DNA of 64,000 nt from Chloroflexota bacterium (GTDB lineage Bacteria; Chloroflexota; Dehalococcoidia; Lucifugimonadales; Lucifugimonadaceae): assembly GCA_027624075.1 (NCBI GenBank), contig JAQBUH010000013.1:1-64000 (forward strand), written 5' to 3'. The notes beneath the pieces were generated by a model. The model ran no database searches. It was not told where the DNA came from and worked only from the letters and a program-made list of their open reading frames with translations. The position numbers and the translations under genes were made by a program. How positions within the stretch are numbered: the first letter of the stretch is position 1; each line of letters starts with the position of its first letter. Below are positions 7,133 to 15,472 of this stretch, in pieces.

Positions 7133-9757
7133 GCGAGCTTGCATGAGCCAGGACCACGCTATTTGGGAAAAGTCCGTCATATAAACAGCGGCTCTGACCG
7201 CTGGGTGTGGATCGAAAGCGTGCCAATGCCGTTGGTGGTGCTTAGCCTCGCCTCCGGCACTGTGGCCGCTTTGAACAGCGCTGCCAGATCCATACTCAAC
7301 GTCTCCAGGTCCGATCTTGTTGGAAAGTCTGTGGCATACCTGGTGCCGGAGTATTTACTGCCGCGGCAGGAGGTTGTGGCGCAGTGGATTGAGCAGGCGT
7401 TAGCCGGGCAGACCCCCGGTTTTTCGATAGATCTGTTAACCGAGTCACCCGACTCCGGCGCCGTGAGGCTCAGCGCGTACATCGGCCCAGCGGACGGTTC
7501 AGGTGAGTTCGTACTGCTTAGCCTGAACCCTACGACAGGTGAAGGTGAGCTGCCGGCGTTGGGTACGGAGGACGTACTGAGGGGTCTGATGAGTGACATC
7601 GGCCGAATCGTCGGCTCTTCGTTGGACCTGGGCACCGTCTGTCAGCAGTTTGCGATATCGCTCATGCAGGTCGTTCCGGCGGATCACGTTGCCATCTTGC
7701 TGTCAGCCGGCGAGAGCGAGTCACTGAATATTATGTTCTCGTCAGTCCAGGGGCAGAGCCAACGGGGACCGGATAGCCGCATGCTGACGCCGGCGCCAGG
7801 CACTCCGGTTTCACGCGCCATGGAGACTCACACCGCTGTTCTGTTGAATGAGGCGGAAATCAGTGAGTTGGCGGCCTTCGACGCTGGCTCGTCAGCATAT
7901 TTCGGCAAAGGCATGCGAAGTGTCTGCTGCGTCCCGTTCGTCGCAAGCGGAAACTGCATCGGAGTGGTGCTGCTCGGCTCATCGCAACTGGAGGCGTTCG
8001 GCACTGACGATCTGACGCTTCTCGAACAGGCAAGTAGCCAGGTGGCAGGCGCCATCTCCAACGTGATGCTTCACGAGGCACTCACGCAGAGCGTGCTCGA
8101 GAGGGATGTGCTCGCGAATATAGGAAGGCTGGCCGGAGCGGCGATCGAGTTTGCCGGCGCTATGCCCGGCATTGCTGCAGAGATACGGCGAATCATGCCC
8201 GTCTCCGAGCTTTGTGTGTGTGAGCCGGACAGTAGTTCTGGTGAATTGACGCGTTCATACGGGTGGACCGAATCTGGAAAACAGATCACATACGACGCAA
8301 AAAGTAGCGCCGATGCGGCCAGGTCTCGCGAATTGTGCTTGATGGGCAGCGATGGTGTTATTTCGACCATCCTGGAGGCCGGGAGTTCGCAACCATTTGC
8401 CGCGGTCACGACGCCGCTCAGGTTTGGCGGAGAGACGATTGGCACACTCACCGTAATCTCTGCGGGCACGGAAAAATACGCGGCCCGTGAGACCAGTTTC
8501 GCCTCACTTGTGGCAGGTCACATTGCAGGCGCGGTACAGACCGCCCGGGTGTACCACGAGCAGCAGCGGGAGTCGGACCTGCGCCGGACTCTTGCCCAGA
8601 TCAGCGTCGCAGCCAGCCGCGACCTTGCTCCTGACAGCGTGTTCGAGCGCGTCGCCAATGAGGTCGCTGAGCTGGTCGAGTACGATCTCTTCGCCATCGC
8701 GCTTCCAAGTCCGGACCGTTCGGGCCTGACATTCCGCTTTCAGATCGGTCACGATGGCCCGCTAATGGTCTATGACGATGAGAAGCCGGATATCTCAACA
8801 GACTCGTATGAGTGGCGGGCCCGGATAATTCGCCCCGCCGGTGGCTTTCCCCAGTTTGCGGCACTCGCAGATCACGGCATCAACTCACTGATTGAGGTGT
8901 CGCTCGGCGCCGAGGAGACGGGCGCGACCGGCTACATCCTGATTGGCGCCGGGAGTGAGTTGACATTCACGAAGCAAGAGCTGAGAACGATGGTCCACGT
9001 GGCCGGACAGGTTTCACCTGCGATCCAGAACGCAATGGCGCATGAACAGGCAGTCGCACTTGCCAAGGCGCGCATGTCAGAGGCGAAAGCTGAGGCAAGG
9101 AGCCTTGAGCTGGAGCGCATTAACGACGCCAAGAGCAGGTTCTTGAGTGTCGTCTCCCATGAGCTTCGCACGCCGCTGACCAGCATCATCGCCTTTGCAG
9201 AGTTGTTGGAGCGCAACACTGACGGCAACCTGGACGCCAAGCAACTCAAACAGGCGGCCGTGATCAATAAGAGCGCGACGCACCTGAAGTTCTTGATCAG
9301 CGACCTGCTGGATGTCTCCCGCATCGAATCCGGCAACATCTCGCTAGAGTTGTCAACGTTCGACATTGGCGATGCTGTACGGGAGGTTGTGGAGCTGTTC
9401 GAGCCTGTTCTTGATGAGAAGGAGCAGGTGTTTGAGGTCCACTTCCCGCAGGAGAGCATAGAGATTCGAGCGGACCGTTCCCGGATCGTCCAGATCGTGA
9501 GCAACCTGATAGAGAACGCCTCCAAGTACTCTCCGCCACGAACGGTCGTCACGGTTGATGTGCATCGCAGGGGGCGGGAGATCTTGATTACGGTCTCAGA
9601 TGAGGGAATCGGTATCTCAGATGAAGATCAGAGGCAGCTGTTTATCCCGTTCTTCAGGGCCAACAGCGAGTTGACGAGGACAGAGCCTGGCACGGGGCTG
9701 GGACTGTCGCTGTACACAGCGAGCCTGGCAAGGGCTCCACATTCTCCGTTGCGCTGA
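7118..9757 (+). CDS. soluble multi-GAF sensor histidine kinase with damaged C-terminus
   Basis: An 879-residue kinase. Order: PAS-like domain (about 30-125), three GAF-like domains (about 160-310, 320-475 and 490-635), a short coiled linker, a HisKA domain with phospho-acceptor His681 in VVSHELRTPLTS, then HATPase with N box NLIENASKYS, G1 DEGIGI and G2 GTGLGLSL. No membrane helix, so it senses cytoplasmic signals. After the G2 box the frame runs into YTASLARAPHSPLR and stops. The normal ending (SEPGKGSTFSVALK...) is present in another frame from 9718 to a TAG at 9784-9786. About 40 nt that should encode the last helix of the ATPase domain are missing, so kinase activity is doubtful unless this is an assembly error. 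No response regulator is adjacent. Confidence 0.85.
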   Translation: MCVTRASLHEPGPRYLGKVRHINSGSDRWVWIESVPMPLVVLSLASGTVAALNSAARSILNVSRSDLVGKSVAYLVPEYLLPRQEVVAQWIEQALAGQTPGFSIDLLTESPDSGAVRLSAYIGPADGSGEFVLLSLNPTTGEGELPALGTEDVLRGLMSDIGRIVGSSLDLGTVCQQFAISLMQVVPADHVAILLSAGESESLNIMFSSVQGQSQRGPDSRMLTPAPGTPVSRAMETHTAVLLNEAEISELAAFDAGSSAYFGKGMRSVCCVPFVASGNCIGVVLLGSSQLEAFGTDDLTLLEQASSQVAGAISNVMLHEALTQSVLERDVLANIGRLAGAAIEFAGAMPGIAAEIRRIMPVSELCVCEPDSSSGELTRSYGWTESGKQITYDAKSSADAARSRELCLMGSDGVISTILEAGSSQPFAAVTTPLRFGGETIGTLTVISAGTEKYAARETSFASLVAGHIAGAVQTARVYHEQQRESDLRRTLAQISVAASRDLAPDSVFERVANEVAELVEYDLFAIALPSPDRSGLTFRFQIGHDGPLMVYDDEKPDISTDSYEWRARIIRPAGGFPQFAALADHGINSLIEVSLGAEETGATGYILIGAGSELTFTKQELRTMVHVAGQVSPAIQNAMAHEQAVALAKARMSEAKAEARSLELERINDAKSRFLSVVSHELRTPLTSIIAFAELLERNTDGNLDAKQLKQAAVINKSATHLKFLISDLLDVSRIESGNISLELSTFDIGDAVREVVELFEPVLDEKEQVFEVHFPQESIEIRADRSRIVQIVSNLIENASKYSPPRTVVTVDVHRRGREILITVSDEGIGISDEDQRQLFIPFFRANSELTRTEPGTGLGLSLYTASLARAPHSPLR

Positions 9758-9964
9758 AGGCGGCACTAGCGGAAGAGGCGGCTTAGCTGGTCTCCTTTGC
9801 CGGGTGAGCGGCTCCAGGAGCTGGGGATCAGGTCAGTTACGGAGCGGCTGTGCGGGTCAACCGGGTTGCGAACCGGTGGACCATCTGATGTCCTGTCGCT
9901 GGCTGGGGCGCCCTGGGGCATGGTGGGTTAATGACACCGCTTCCGGTATCCTGATAGGCCGCGA

Positions 9965-10035
9965 TCCCGGGTCGTTCAACGGTAGGACTGAGGACTTTGA
10001 ATCCTCCAATCCTGGTTCGAATCCAGGCCCGGGAA
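9965..10035 (+). tRNA. tRNA-Gln (TTG)
   Basis: 71 nt. Acceptor TCCCGGG pairs with CCCGGGA. The anticodon stem GAGGA/TCCTC encloses loop CTTTGAA (anticodon TTG). The T arm contains GGTTCGAATCC. CCA is encoded at 10036-10038. Confidence 0.96.
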
Positions 10036-10200
10036 CCATCACGCCATCCAGATCAACGCTACAGGTTCACCCGGCGCCACATCCAGTCCGGTGTAGCGGT
10101 TTTGACACGCAGTACCAGACTATCCGCCCCTCCCGCTCCTCTGCCGCAAGCCTGTGGCACATGATGAACGACGCTGGTAACCGCAGTTCCGGCACAAGAA

Positions 10201-10232
10201 AAGGCCGTGGCGTATGTCGCCACGGCCTTTTT
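10201..10232. terminator. bidirectional intrinsic terminator
   Basis: AAGGCCGTGGCG-TATG-TCGCCACGGCCTT followed by further T residues, with A residues on the other side. It serves the minus-strand opp ATPase pair that ends at 10284 and could also end plus-strand transcripts from tRNA-Gln. Confidence 0.85.
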
Positions 10233-10283
10233 GTTTCAACTTATGCAGAGCCGTCTCTAGGAGGCGCCCACAAACGAATCGCT

Positions 10284-11405
10284 CTAGACCTCTTCGTCCA
10301 CAGAGAGTGAAAGGTTGACGCCCGCCTCGTTAGCGGCGTCGATCGTGCTCCACGGCGTGATGGTGACCCAGTGGTCAGGCTCGATCTCCACCAGCGGAGG
10401 CCGTGTCCTGGCGTACTCGTGGTCCGGGTCCAGCGGCAGCGGCGTCCGGGACATGAACACGTCACCCGGAGGCGGGTCAACAGGAGAGACGACCTCACCA
10501 GGCAAGATGATCTCTTCACGCTCGATGTCGGGGTGCGAAGGCAATGCTGCCGAAACCAGCGCGTTCGTGTACAGGTGCGTTGGCCTGCGGAAGATGCTCT
10601 CGGTGTCGCCCATCTCCTGCACCACCCCTAGGTACATCACGGCGGTGCGGTGACACATGTACCGGACAGTTGCCAGGTTGTGGGCCACCATCAGGTAAGC
10701 CAGCCCGTGCTCCTCCTGCAGGTCCACAAGCAGGTTCATGATCTGGGCCCGGATCGAAACGTCAAGCGCCGACACCGGCTCGTCAAGCGTGATGATCTTC
10801 GGGTTCAGGGCCAGCGCCCGTGCGATGCCGATGCGCTGCCTCTGGCCACCGGAGAACTCGTGTGGGTACAGGTTGCCCTGGTAGGCGTTGAGACCGGTCT
10901 CAGTCAGCAGTTCACCGACCCTGGTGCGGATCTGACTGCGCGTCATGGTGGTTGCGATCTCGAGTGGCTCAGCAATGATTGAGTTGACCCGCATGCGTGG
11001 GTTCAGAGAGGACCACGGGTCCTGGAATACCGCCTGGATGGAGGTGCGGAACTCTTTGCGGCCAGCCTTCGTCAGCGTCTTAACGTCCTGGCCCTCGAAG
11101 AAAATCTGACCTTCTGTTGGCACCTCAAGGCCGAGCAGCACCTTCAGCGTGGTGGTTTTTCCGCAGCCGGACTCGCCAACGAGACCGATCGTCTTGCCTC
11201 GCTCGATGTCGAAGCTGACATCATCCACAGCCTTAAGCCAGTGCTTCTGGCCGAAGCCCAGGATGGTGTTTCCAACCTGGAACCACTTCCGAAGATGCCT
11301 GACCGAGATAATCGCATCGGCGCTATCAACAGTGCCAGGAGCCGATGGGACTCCATACCTGTTGGTAGACCCTGAGGTGCGTGTAGGCGCTTCCGCTGTA
11401 GTCAT
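10284..11405 (-). CDS. oligopeptide/dipeptide ABC transporter ATP-binding protein, OppF/DppF type
   Basis: A 373-residue ATPase. Walker A GESGCGKTT (about 77-85), signature FSGGQRQR (184-191), Walker B ITLDEPVSALDV (205-216), then the oligopeptide-transporter C-terminal extension with proline-rich PGEVVSPVDPPPGD. Together with the OppD-like gene upstream (74 bp gap, same strand) it would power uptake of peptides or related solutes through a membrane permease. No permease or binding protein is encoded nearby, so the pair must work with components elsewhere. Both proteins end in a similar VE(I/V)EPDHWV motif. Confidence 0.9.
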   Translation of the reverse strand: MTTAEAPTRTSGSTNRYGVPSAPGTVDSADAIISVRHLRKWFQVGNTILGFGQKHWLKAVDDVSFDIERGKTIGLVGESGCGKTTTLKVLLGLEVPTEGQIFFEGQDVKTLTKAGRKEFRTSIQAVFQDPWSSLNPRMRVNSIIAEPLEIATTMTRSQIRTRVGELLTETGLNAYQGNLYPHEFSGGQRQRIGIARALALNPKIITLDEPVSALDVSIRAQIMNLLVDLQEEHGLAYLMVAHNLATVRYMCHRTAVMYLGVVQEMGDTESIFRRPTHLYTNALVSAALPSHPDIEREEIILPGEVVSPVDPPPGDVFMSRTPLPLDPDHEYARTRPPLVEIEPDHWVTITPWSTIDAANEAGVNLSLSVDEEV

Positions 11406-11479
11406 CAGTCACTCCGCTGTGTTGTGTGTCAAGTCCTGTTGCCAGCTGTCTTTGCCAGCGGCACTTGCTGAGGGGCCGC

Positions 11480-12619
11480 CTACGAGCCGGGGCAGCCATC
11501 TCCCTTGTATTCGTTGCTGTACGAAACGAGGTGGGCATACTTGTGGAAGTTCGCCACTGAGCTGTGGGCGAGCTGAACCCAGTGATCGGGCTCAACCTCC
11601 ACAAGCTCCGGCCTTATCTGCAGGTCTTTGTCTGTGTGCGGCAACGGGGACCGAGGCGCAAACGAGTCGCCTGCGGGCAGGTTGTAGAGAAGCGGTGGCT
11701 GACCTTCGATCTGTGGCAGCCGCCCTGTCTTCTCCTCCAGCTTAGGCACAGAGGTGATGAGCGCCTTGGTGTATTCGTGAAGCGGGTTGTTGAAGATTGT
11801 CCGCACGTCAGCCATCTCAACAACCCGGCCGGCGTACATGACCGCAACACGGTCGCACATCTTGGCGACGATGCCGAAGTCGTGAGTGATGAAGATGATC
11901 CCGACGCCCTCTTCCTGCTGGATCTGGCGGAGCAGGCGCAGGTACGCAGCTTGAATCGTAACGTCCAGCGAGGTGGTTGGCTCGTCAGCGATGATGACGG
12001 AGGGCTTTGAGGATATCCCGATGGCGCCGACCACACGCTGGCGCATTCCGCCTGAGAGCTGGTGCGGGTAGTCTTTGGCTCTGAGTTCAGGGGCCGGGAT
12101 CCTGACCTTGCGTAGGGAGTCGACGATCCTGTCCCACAGGTCTCGGCCTTTCAGACCCTGGTGGATGTGGATCGCCTCACCCACCTGGTTGCGGACTGAA
12201 AACACCGGGTTCAGGGCAGACATCGGGTCCTGGAGAATCATGGAGATCTCTCCGCCCCGGATCTTGGTCATCTCCTTCTCTTTAAGGGTCAGCAGGTCAC
12301 GCCCGTTCAGGATGACCTCTCCACCCACGATCTGTCCCGGAGGGGAAGGGACGAGCCGCATCAGCGACAGGGCTGTCACGGACTTGCCTGAGCCGGACTC
12401 CCCGACGACGCCGAGAGTCTCGCCGCGGCGGACGTTGTAGCTGACGCCGTCGACAGCTTTCACGGTCCCCCAGCGAGTGGTGAAGTGGGTCCGCAGGTCA
12501 CGAACATCCAACACCACTTCGTTAGACGATGCGCTTGTGCCAAAGCCATCCCGGTCAAGCTGACGGGCCGCAGGGCTGCTGGATACCGCCGCATCCATCG
12601 TTGAAGTAGATTCGTCCAT
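11480..12619 (-). CDS. oligopeptide/dipeptide ABC transporter ATP-binding protein, OppD/DppD type
   Basis: A 379-residue ATPase. Walker A GESGSGKS (73-80), signature LSGGMRQR (188-195), Walker B VIIADEPTTSLDV (208-220) and a C-terminal oligopeptide-type region with cysteine-free LPAGDSFAPRSPLP. It is the first gene of a two-gene unit with the OppF-type ATPase. The first 35 residues are Ser/Asp-rich and precede the ABC core, so an internal start is possible, but the ATG at 12619 gives a clean frame. The partner permeases are not in this window. Confidence 0.9.
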   Translation of the reverse strand: MDESTSTMDAAVSSSPAARQLDRDGFGTSASSNEVVLDVRDLRTHFTTRWGTVKAVDGVSYNVRRGETLGVVGESGSGKSVTALSLMRLVPSPPGQIVGGEVILNGRDLLTLKEKEMTKIRGGEISMILQDPMSALNPVFSVRNQVGEAIHIHQGLKGRDLWDRIVDSLRKVRIPAPELRAKDYPHQLSGGMRQRVVGAIGISSKPSVIIADEPTTSLDVTIQAAYLRLLRQIQQEEGVGIIFITHDFGIVAKMCDRVAVMYAGRVVEMADVRTIFNNPLHEYTKALITSVPKLEEKTGRLPQIEGQPPLLYNLPAGDSFAPRSPLPHTDKDLQIRPELVEVEPDHWVQLAHSSVANFHKYAHLVSYSNEYKGDGCPGS

Positions 12620-12810
12620 GTCGGCTCCCTATCTGCTCCCGGGCCGTGTTCCGCAGTTGCCCGGGGCCGTCCTGAACCCGCCAGGAATGTATATCAGTAG
12701 AACTCCTCGCGCCGGTCACACACCGGCTCGCGAAGTGGGAGGCACGATATCACAGCAAGGTCAGGTTGTGCCAATCCCCTACCTGTCTGGAAAGCTCATA
12801 AACAAGTCCG

Positions 12811-14190
12811 TCATGAAACCCCGAGGTCGCTCTCAAGCTGGGTCAGAGCATCATCCAGAGCATTCACTATGAAGTCTATCTCATCAGCGGTGATCGAAAG
12901 CGGCGGGCAGAGAGATATTACGTCTCCGGCGCGGAAGCTAACTATCTTTCGGTCATAAAGCATCTTCGGCAACCTCTTCGCAAGGCCCGCACTCGCTGGG
13001 AACGCCGTCTTGTTCTGCCTGTCCTGCACCAGTTCGACCGCCGCCAGCAGCCCCAGGCCGCCGCGGACATCTCCCACAATCTGGTGGTCGTACAGCCTCT
13101 GCAGTTGATCGAACAGGTAGTCACCCATACGACGGGAGTTGCCTACAAGGTCTTCTTTCTCGAATATCTTCAGGTTGGCGAGCGCCGCTGCCGCGGCCAC
13201 CGGATGACCGCCAAACGTGATCAGGTGACGGAAGGTCTGCTCTGCCCCTCCGACGAACGAGTCGGCGATGCGCTTGGTCGCAATCGCGGCGCCAAGCGGC
13301 GCGTATCCGCTGGTGAGCGCCTTGGCGACTGCCGTGATGTCCGGCTGGACACCCCAGTTCGATGGAGCGAAGTACTCGCCTGTGCGGCCAAAACCGGTGA
13401 TCACCTCATCGGCAATGAGCACTACACCGTACTTGTCTGCAATCTCGCGAAGCCGCTGCCAGTACTCGGCGGGCGGGATGTGGATGCCCGCCGCCGCAGA
13501 GACAGGCTCGGCGATCATAGCTGCCACGGTTGAAGGGCCGTTGTGAACGATGACCGTCTCGAACTCGTTGGCGCACTTGACCGCGACGTCTACAGGGTCG
13601 CCATCGAACGGCATGCGGTAAGAGTTCCAGTTCGTGACGTGGATGGCGCCGGGCATCTCAGGACCCGCGGGGTCCGCCGCCGGGCTCCGGCCCAGGCTGA
13701 CGGCCATCGCCGTCCCGCCGTGGTACGAGTAGCGCCGTGATATGACCTTGAACGCGCCCGCCTTGCCGTTCAACTGCTGGTGCTTCTTCGCCATCTTCAC
13801 CGCTGTCTCAACCGCCTCCGACCCGCCGGAGACGAAGAAGACCCGCGCTCCGTGGTCTGGATAGAGCTCTGCCACTTTGGCGGCAAGTTCGATCTGCGAG
13901 ACGGTGGACGAGCCGGCCGGCGGGGACTCAATGCCCATCAACTGCTGGTACATGGCGTCTGCGATCTCACGCCTGCCGTATCCCGCGGCCTTGTACCAGA
14001 GTCCGCCCATGGCGTCGATGAGACGGTTGCCCTCAATGTCCTCGACCCAGACGCCTTCGCCCTTCTCGAATATCTTCAGCGACCCGCGCCAGTCGTTGGT
14101 CTGGGCCGCGTGCATGAAGAGGTGCTCGCCAGCCATCTGCTGGAGCTCCTCTAACCGCTCGCCTGAAACTGTCTGCGTAGTGGAGGTCAT
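12811..14190 (-). CDS. class III (omega) aminotransferase, PLP-dependent
   Basis: A 459-residue fold-type I transaminase. The PLP lysine is Lys290 (AVAKALTSGYAPLGA). Asp261 in IADEVITGFGRTG contacts the pyridine nitrogen. SGGSEAVETAVKMA (121-134) binds phosphate. Sequence style matches the subgroup acting on taurine, beta-alanine, putrescine or other omega-amines with pyruvate or 2-oxoglutarate, but the donor cannot be fixed. It is cytoplasmic and monocistronic, upstream of the opp ATPases on the same strand with 191 bp between them. A link to peptide or amine uptake is only a guess. Confidence 0.88.
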   Translation of the reverse strand: MTSTTQTVSGERLEELQQMAGEHLFMHAAQTNDWRGSLKIFEKGEGVWVEDIEGNRLIDAMGGLWYKAAGYGRREIADAMYQQLMGIESPPAGSSTVSQIELAAKVAELYPDHGARVFFVSGGSEAVETAVKMAKKHQQLNGKAGAFKVISRRYSYHGGTAMAVSLGRSPAADPAGPEMPGAIHVTNWNSYRMPFDGDPVDVAVKCANEFETVIVHNGPSTVAAMIAEPVSAAAGIHIPPAEYWQRLREIADKYGVVLIADEVITGFGRTGEYFAPSNWGVQPDITAVAKALTSGYAPLGAAIATKRIADSFVGGAEQTFRHLITFGGHPVAAAAALANLKIFEKEDLVGNSRRMGDYLFDQLQRLYDHQIVGDVRGGLGLLAAVELVQDRQNKTAFPASAGLAKRLPKMLYDRKIVSFRAGDVISLCPPLSITADEIDFIVNALDDALTQLESDLGVS

Positions 14191-14336
14191 GTTGAGTCTC
14201 CCGATTGGTCATGGCCAGTTGGCACGAGCTGCTGCCGGGTGATGGCAGGTGAGGCGGACACCGAGCCGTATTCATGATGATGATAGGCGAGCCCAACCGG
14301 AGTTGAGACTCACGGCTCTCGATCAGCGTGCAGGTA

Positions 14337-14342
14337 ATTCTA
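14337..14342 (-). promoter_or_regulatory. TAGAAT -10-like element for the aminotransferase
   Basis: On the minus strand TAGAAT lies about 147 nt before the aminotransferase ATG. It is the same hexamer as upstream of other genes in the window. A -35 is not evident. Confidence 0.3.
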
Positions 14343-14481
14343 GCCTTCGTAACGGCAGAGGGTCTAGAGACGAACGTTCAATTGAGGTGGTCCTCACCGA
14401 ATTCCGTAGAGCGAGCCCCGGCAGGCGCCTGACCCGGCGCCCCGCCATCCCGGCGGAACGGCTCAAACCGTTGTGATGCGG

Positions 14482-14490
14482 TGGTATACT
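14482..14490 (+). promoter_or_regulatory. extended -10 promoter of the cys leader
   Basis: TGGTATACT matches an extended -10 (TGn plus TATACT). A start point about 7 nt downstream falls at 14495-14498, on top of the leader-peptide start codons (GTG 14495, ATG 14498). The leader may therefore be translated from a leaderless or nearly leaderless transcript. Confidence 0.6.
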
Positions 14491-14497
14491 CCGCGTG

Positions 14498-14569
14498 ATG
14501 AACGGATCCACTATTTGCCGCAACTGCGCCTGTACTTGCCGCTCCACATTCTCGGAGGGGTTCTCCTAA
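14498..14569 (+). CDS. cysteine-rich attenuation leader peptide of the cys operon
   Basis: A 23-codon ORF, ATG at 14498 to TAA at 14567-14569, with an in-frame GTG directly before the ATG. Four of 23 residues are Cys, at positions 7, 10, 12 and 14 (TGC, TGC, TGT, TGC). It lies just downstream of an extended -10 and upstream of an intrinsic terminator and the sulfate-assimilation genes whose end product is cysteine. This is the layout of ribosome-mediated attenuation. When Cys-tRNA is scarce the ribosome would stall at 14516-14539 and leave 14556-14562 free. When cysteine is plentiful it reaches the stop codon and covers that segment. Cysteine-codon leaders are known in actinobacteria; here the role is inferred from arrangement. 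No Shine-Dalgarno is present. Confidence 0.75.
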   Translation: MNGSTICRNCACTCRSTFSEGFS

Positions 14570-14597
14570 CGGCGCGAAACAGTTGATGTTCATCCGA

Positions 14598-14630
14598 CCC
14601 CTGCGAGCAGCGTCTCTGCAGGGGTTTTTT
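14598..14630 (+). terminator. attenuator terminator upstream of cysH
   Basis: CCCCTGC (14598-14604) pairs with GCAGGGG (14618-14624), followed by six T (14625-14630). An alternative pairing competes: AGGGGTT (14556-14562), inside the end of the leader ORF, pairs with GACCCCT (14596-14602), which removes the 5' arm of the terminator. A third small hairpin, GGAG/CTCC (14554-14557, 14563-14566), would block the antiterminator. The terminator ends 56 nt before the first possible cysH start. Confidence 0.85.
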
Positions 14631-14685
14631 GTGCCTCCGGCAATTGTGCCAATTACTTACCGGCAGGTTGAAGTAAAAGCAGAGG

Positions 14686-15435
14686 GTGATGATGACAGGT
14701 GATCGACAGAGGTTCTCAGAACAGGAACTTGCCGGCCTGAACGGACAGTTCGAGAACACGGGTCCCGAAGATGTCCTCCGCTGGGTGGACAAGACGTTCG
14801 GTCACGGCGCTGTGCAGATGTCCAGCTTCGGGCTGGAGGACGTGGCGCTCTACGACATGTACTGGCGGATCAATGCGAAAGCGCGGGTGATGACCCTCGA
14901 CACGCTGCGACTGCCGACCGAAACCTACACTCTGTTCGACCAGTTTCAACTCCGTTATCGCGTCGAGATCGAAACGCAGTACCCGGACCTTGAGGCGGTG
15001 AAGGCGATGATTAAAGAGAAGGGGTTCAACCTCTTCTTCAAGGGTGTTCAGAACCGCAAGCAGTGCTGCGGCGTCCGCAAGGTTGATCCGCTGAACAGGG
15101 CACTGGCGCGAGTTGACGCATGGGTGACGGGTCTGCGACGGGACCAGGGCATGGAACGCGGCGGCATCGACATCGTGGAGTGGGACGAGCCGCACGGGAA
15201 CTACAAGGTGAACCCTCTTGCGAACTGGAGTTTCGAAGAGGTGCGGGAGTACGTAACGGCGAACAGCGTTCCGTACAACGAGTTGCATGATCGCGGCTAC
15301 CCGAGTCTTGGCTGCGCGCCGTGCACCCGGGCTATCGAGCCTGACGAGGATATCCGGGCAGGACGTTGGTGGTGGGAGAGCGACCCTGACGCCAAAGAGT
15401 GCGGCCTGCACGTGGTTGAGGCGGCGTCCCGATGA
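14686..15435 (+). CDS. cysH: assimilatory adenylyl-sulfate (APS/PAPS) reductase
   Basis: About 249 residues; the start is one of GTG 14686, ATG 14689 or ATG 14692, just after AGAGGG. It reduces activated sulfate to sulfite with thioredoxin or glutathione as donor, in the cytoplasm. The two cysteine pairs that bind a [4Fe-4S] cluster in APS reductases are present: Cys127-Cys128 in KQCCGVRK and Cys210/Cys213 in GCAPC. The catalytic cysteine is Cys239 in ECGLH. With no APS kinase gene in the operon, direct use of APS is the simpler reading. It is first of three genes with cysD and cysN and is apparently controlled by the cysteine attenuator upstream. Confidence 0.93.
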   Translation: MMMTGDRQRFSEQELAGLNGQFENTGPEDVLRWVDKTFGHGAVQMSSFGLEDVALYDMYWRINAKARVMTLDTLRLPTETYTLFDQFQLRYRVEIETQYPDLEAVKAMIKEKGFNLFFKGVQNRKQCCGVRKVDPLNRALARVDAWVTGLRRDQGMERGGIDIVEWDEPHGNYKVNPLANWSFEEVREYVTANSVPYNELHDRGYPSLGCAPCTRAIEPDEDIRAGRWWWESDPDAKECGLHVVEAASR

Positions 15436-15472
15436 GCAATCGCACCGGTTTTCGACGGGATGGCGAGGCCAT

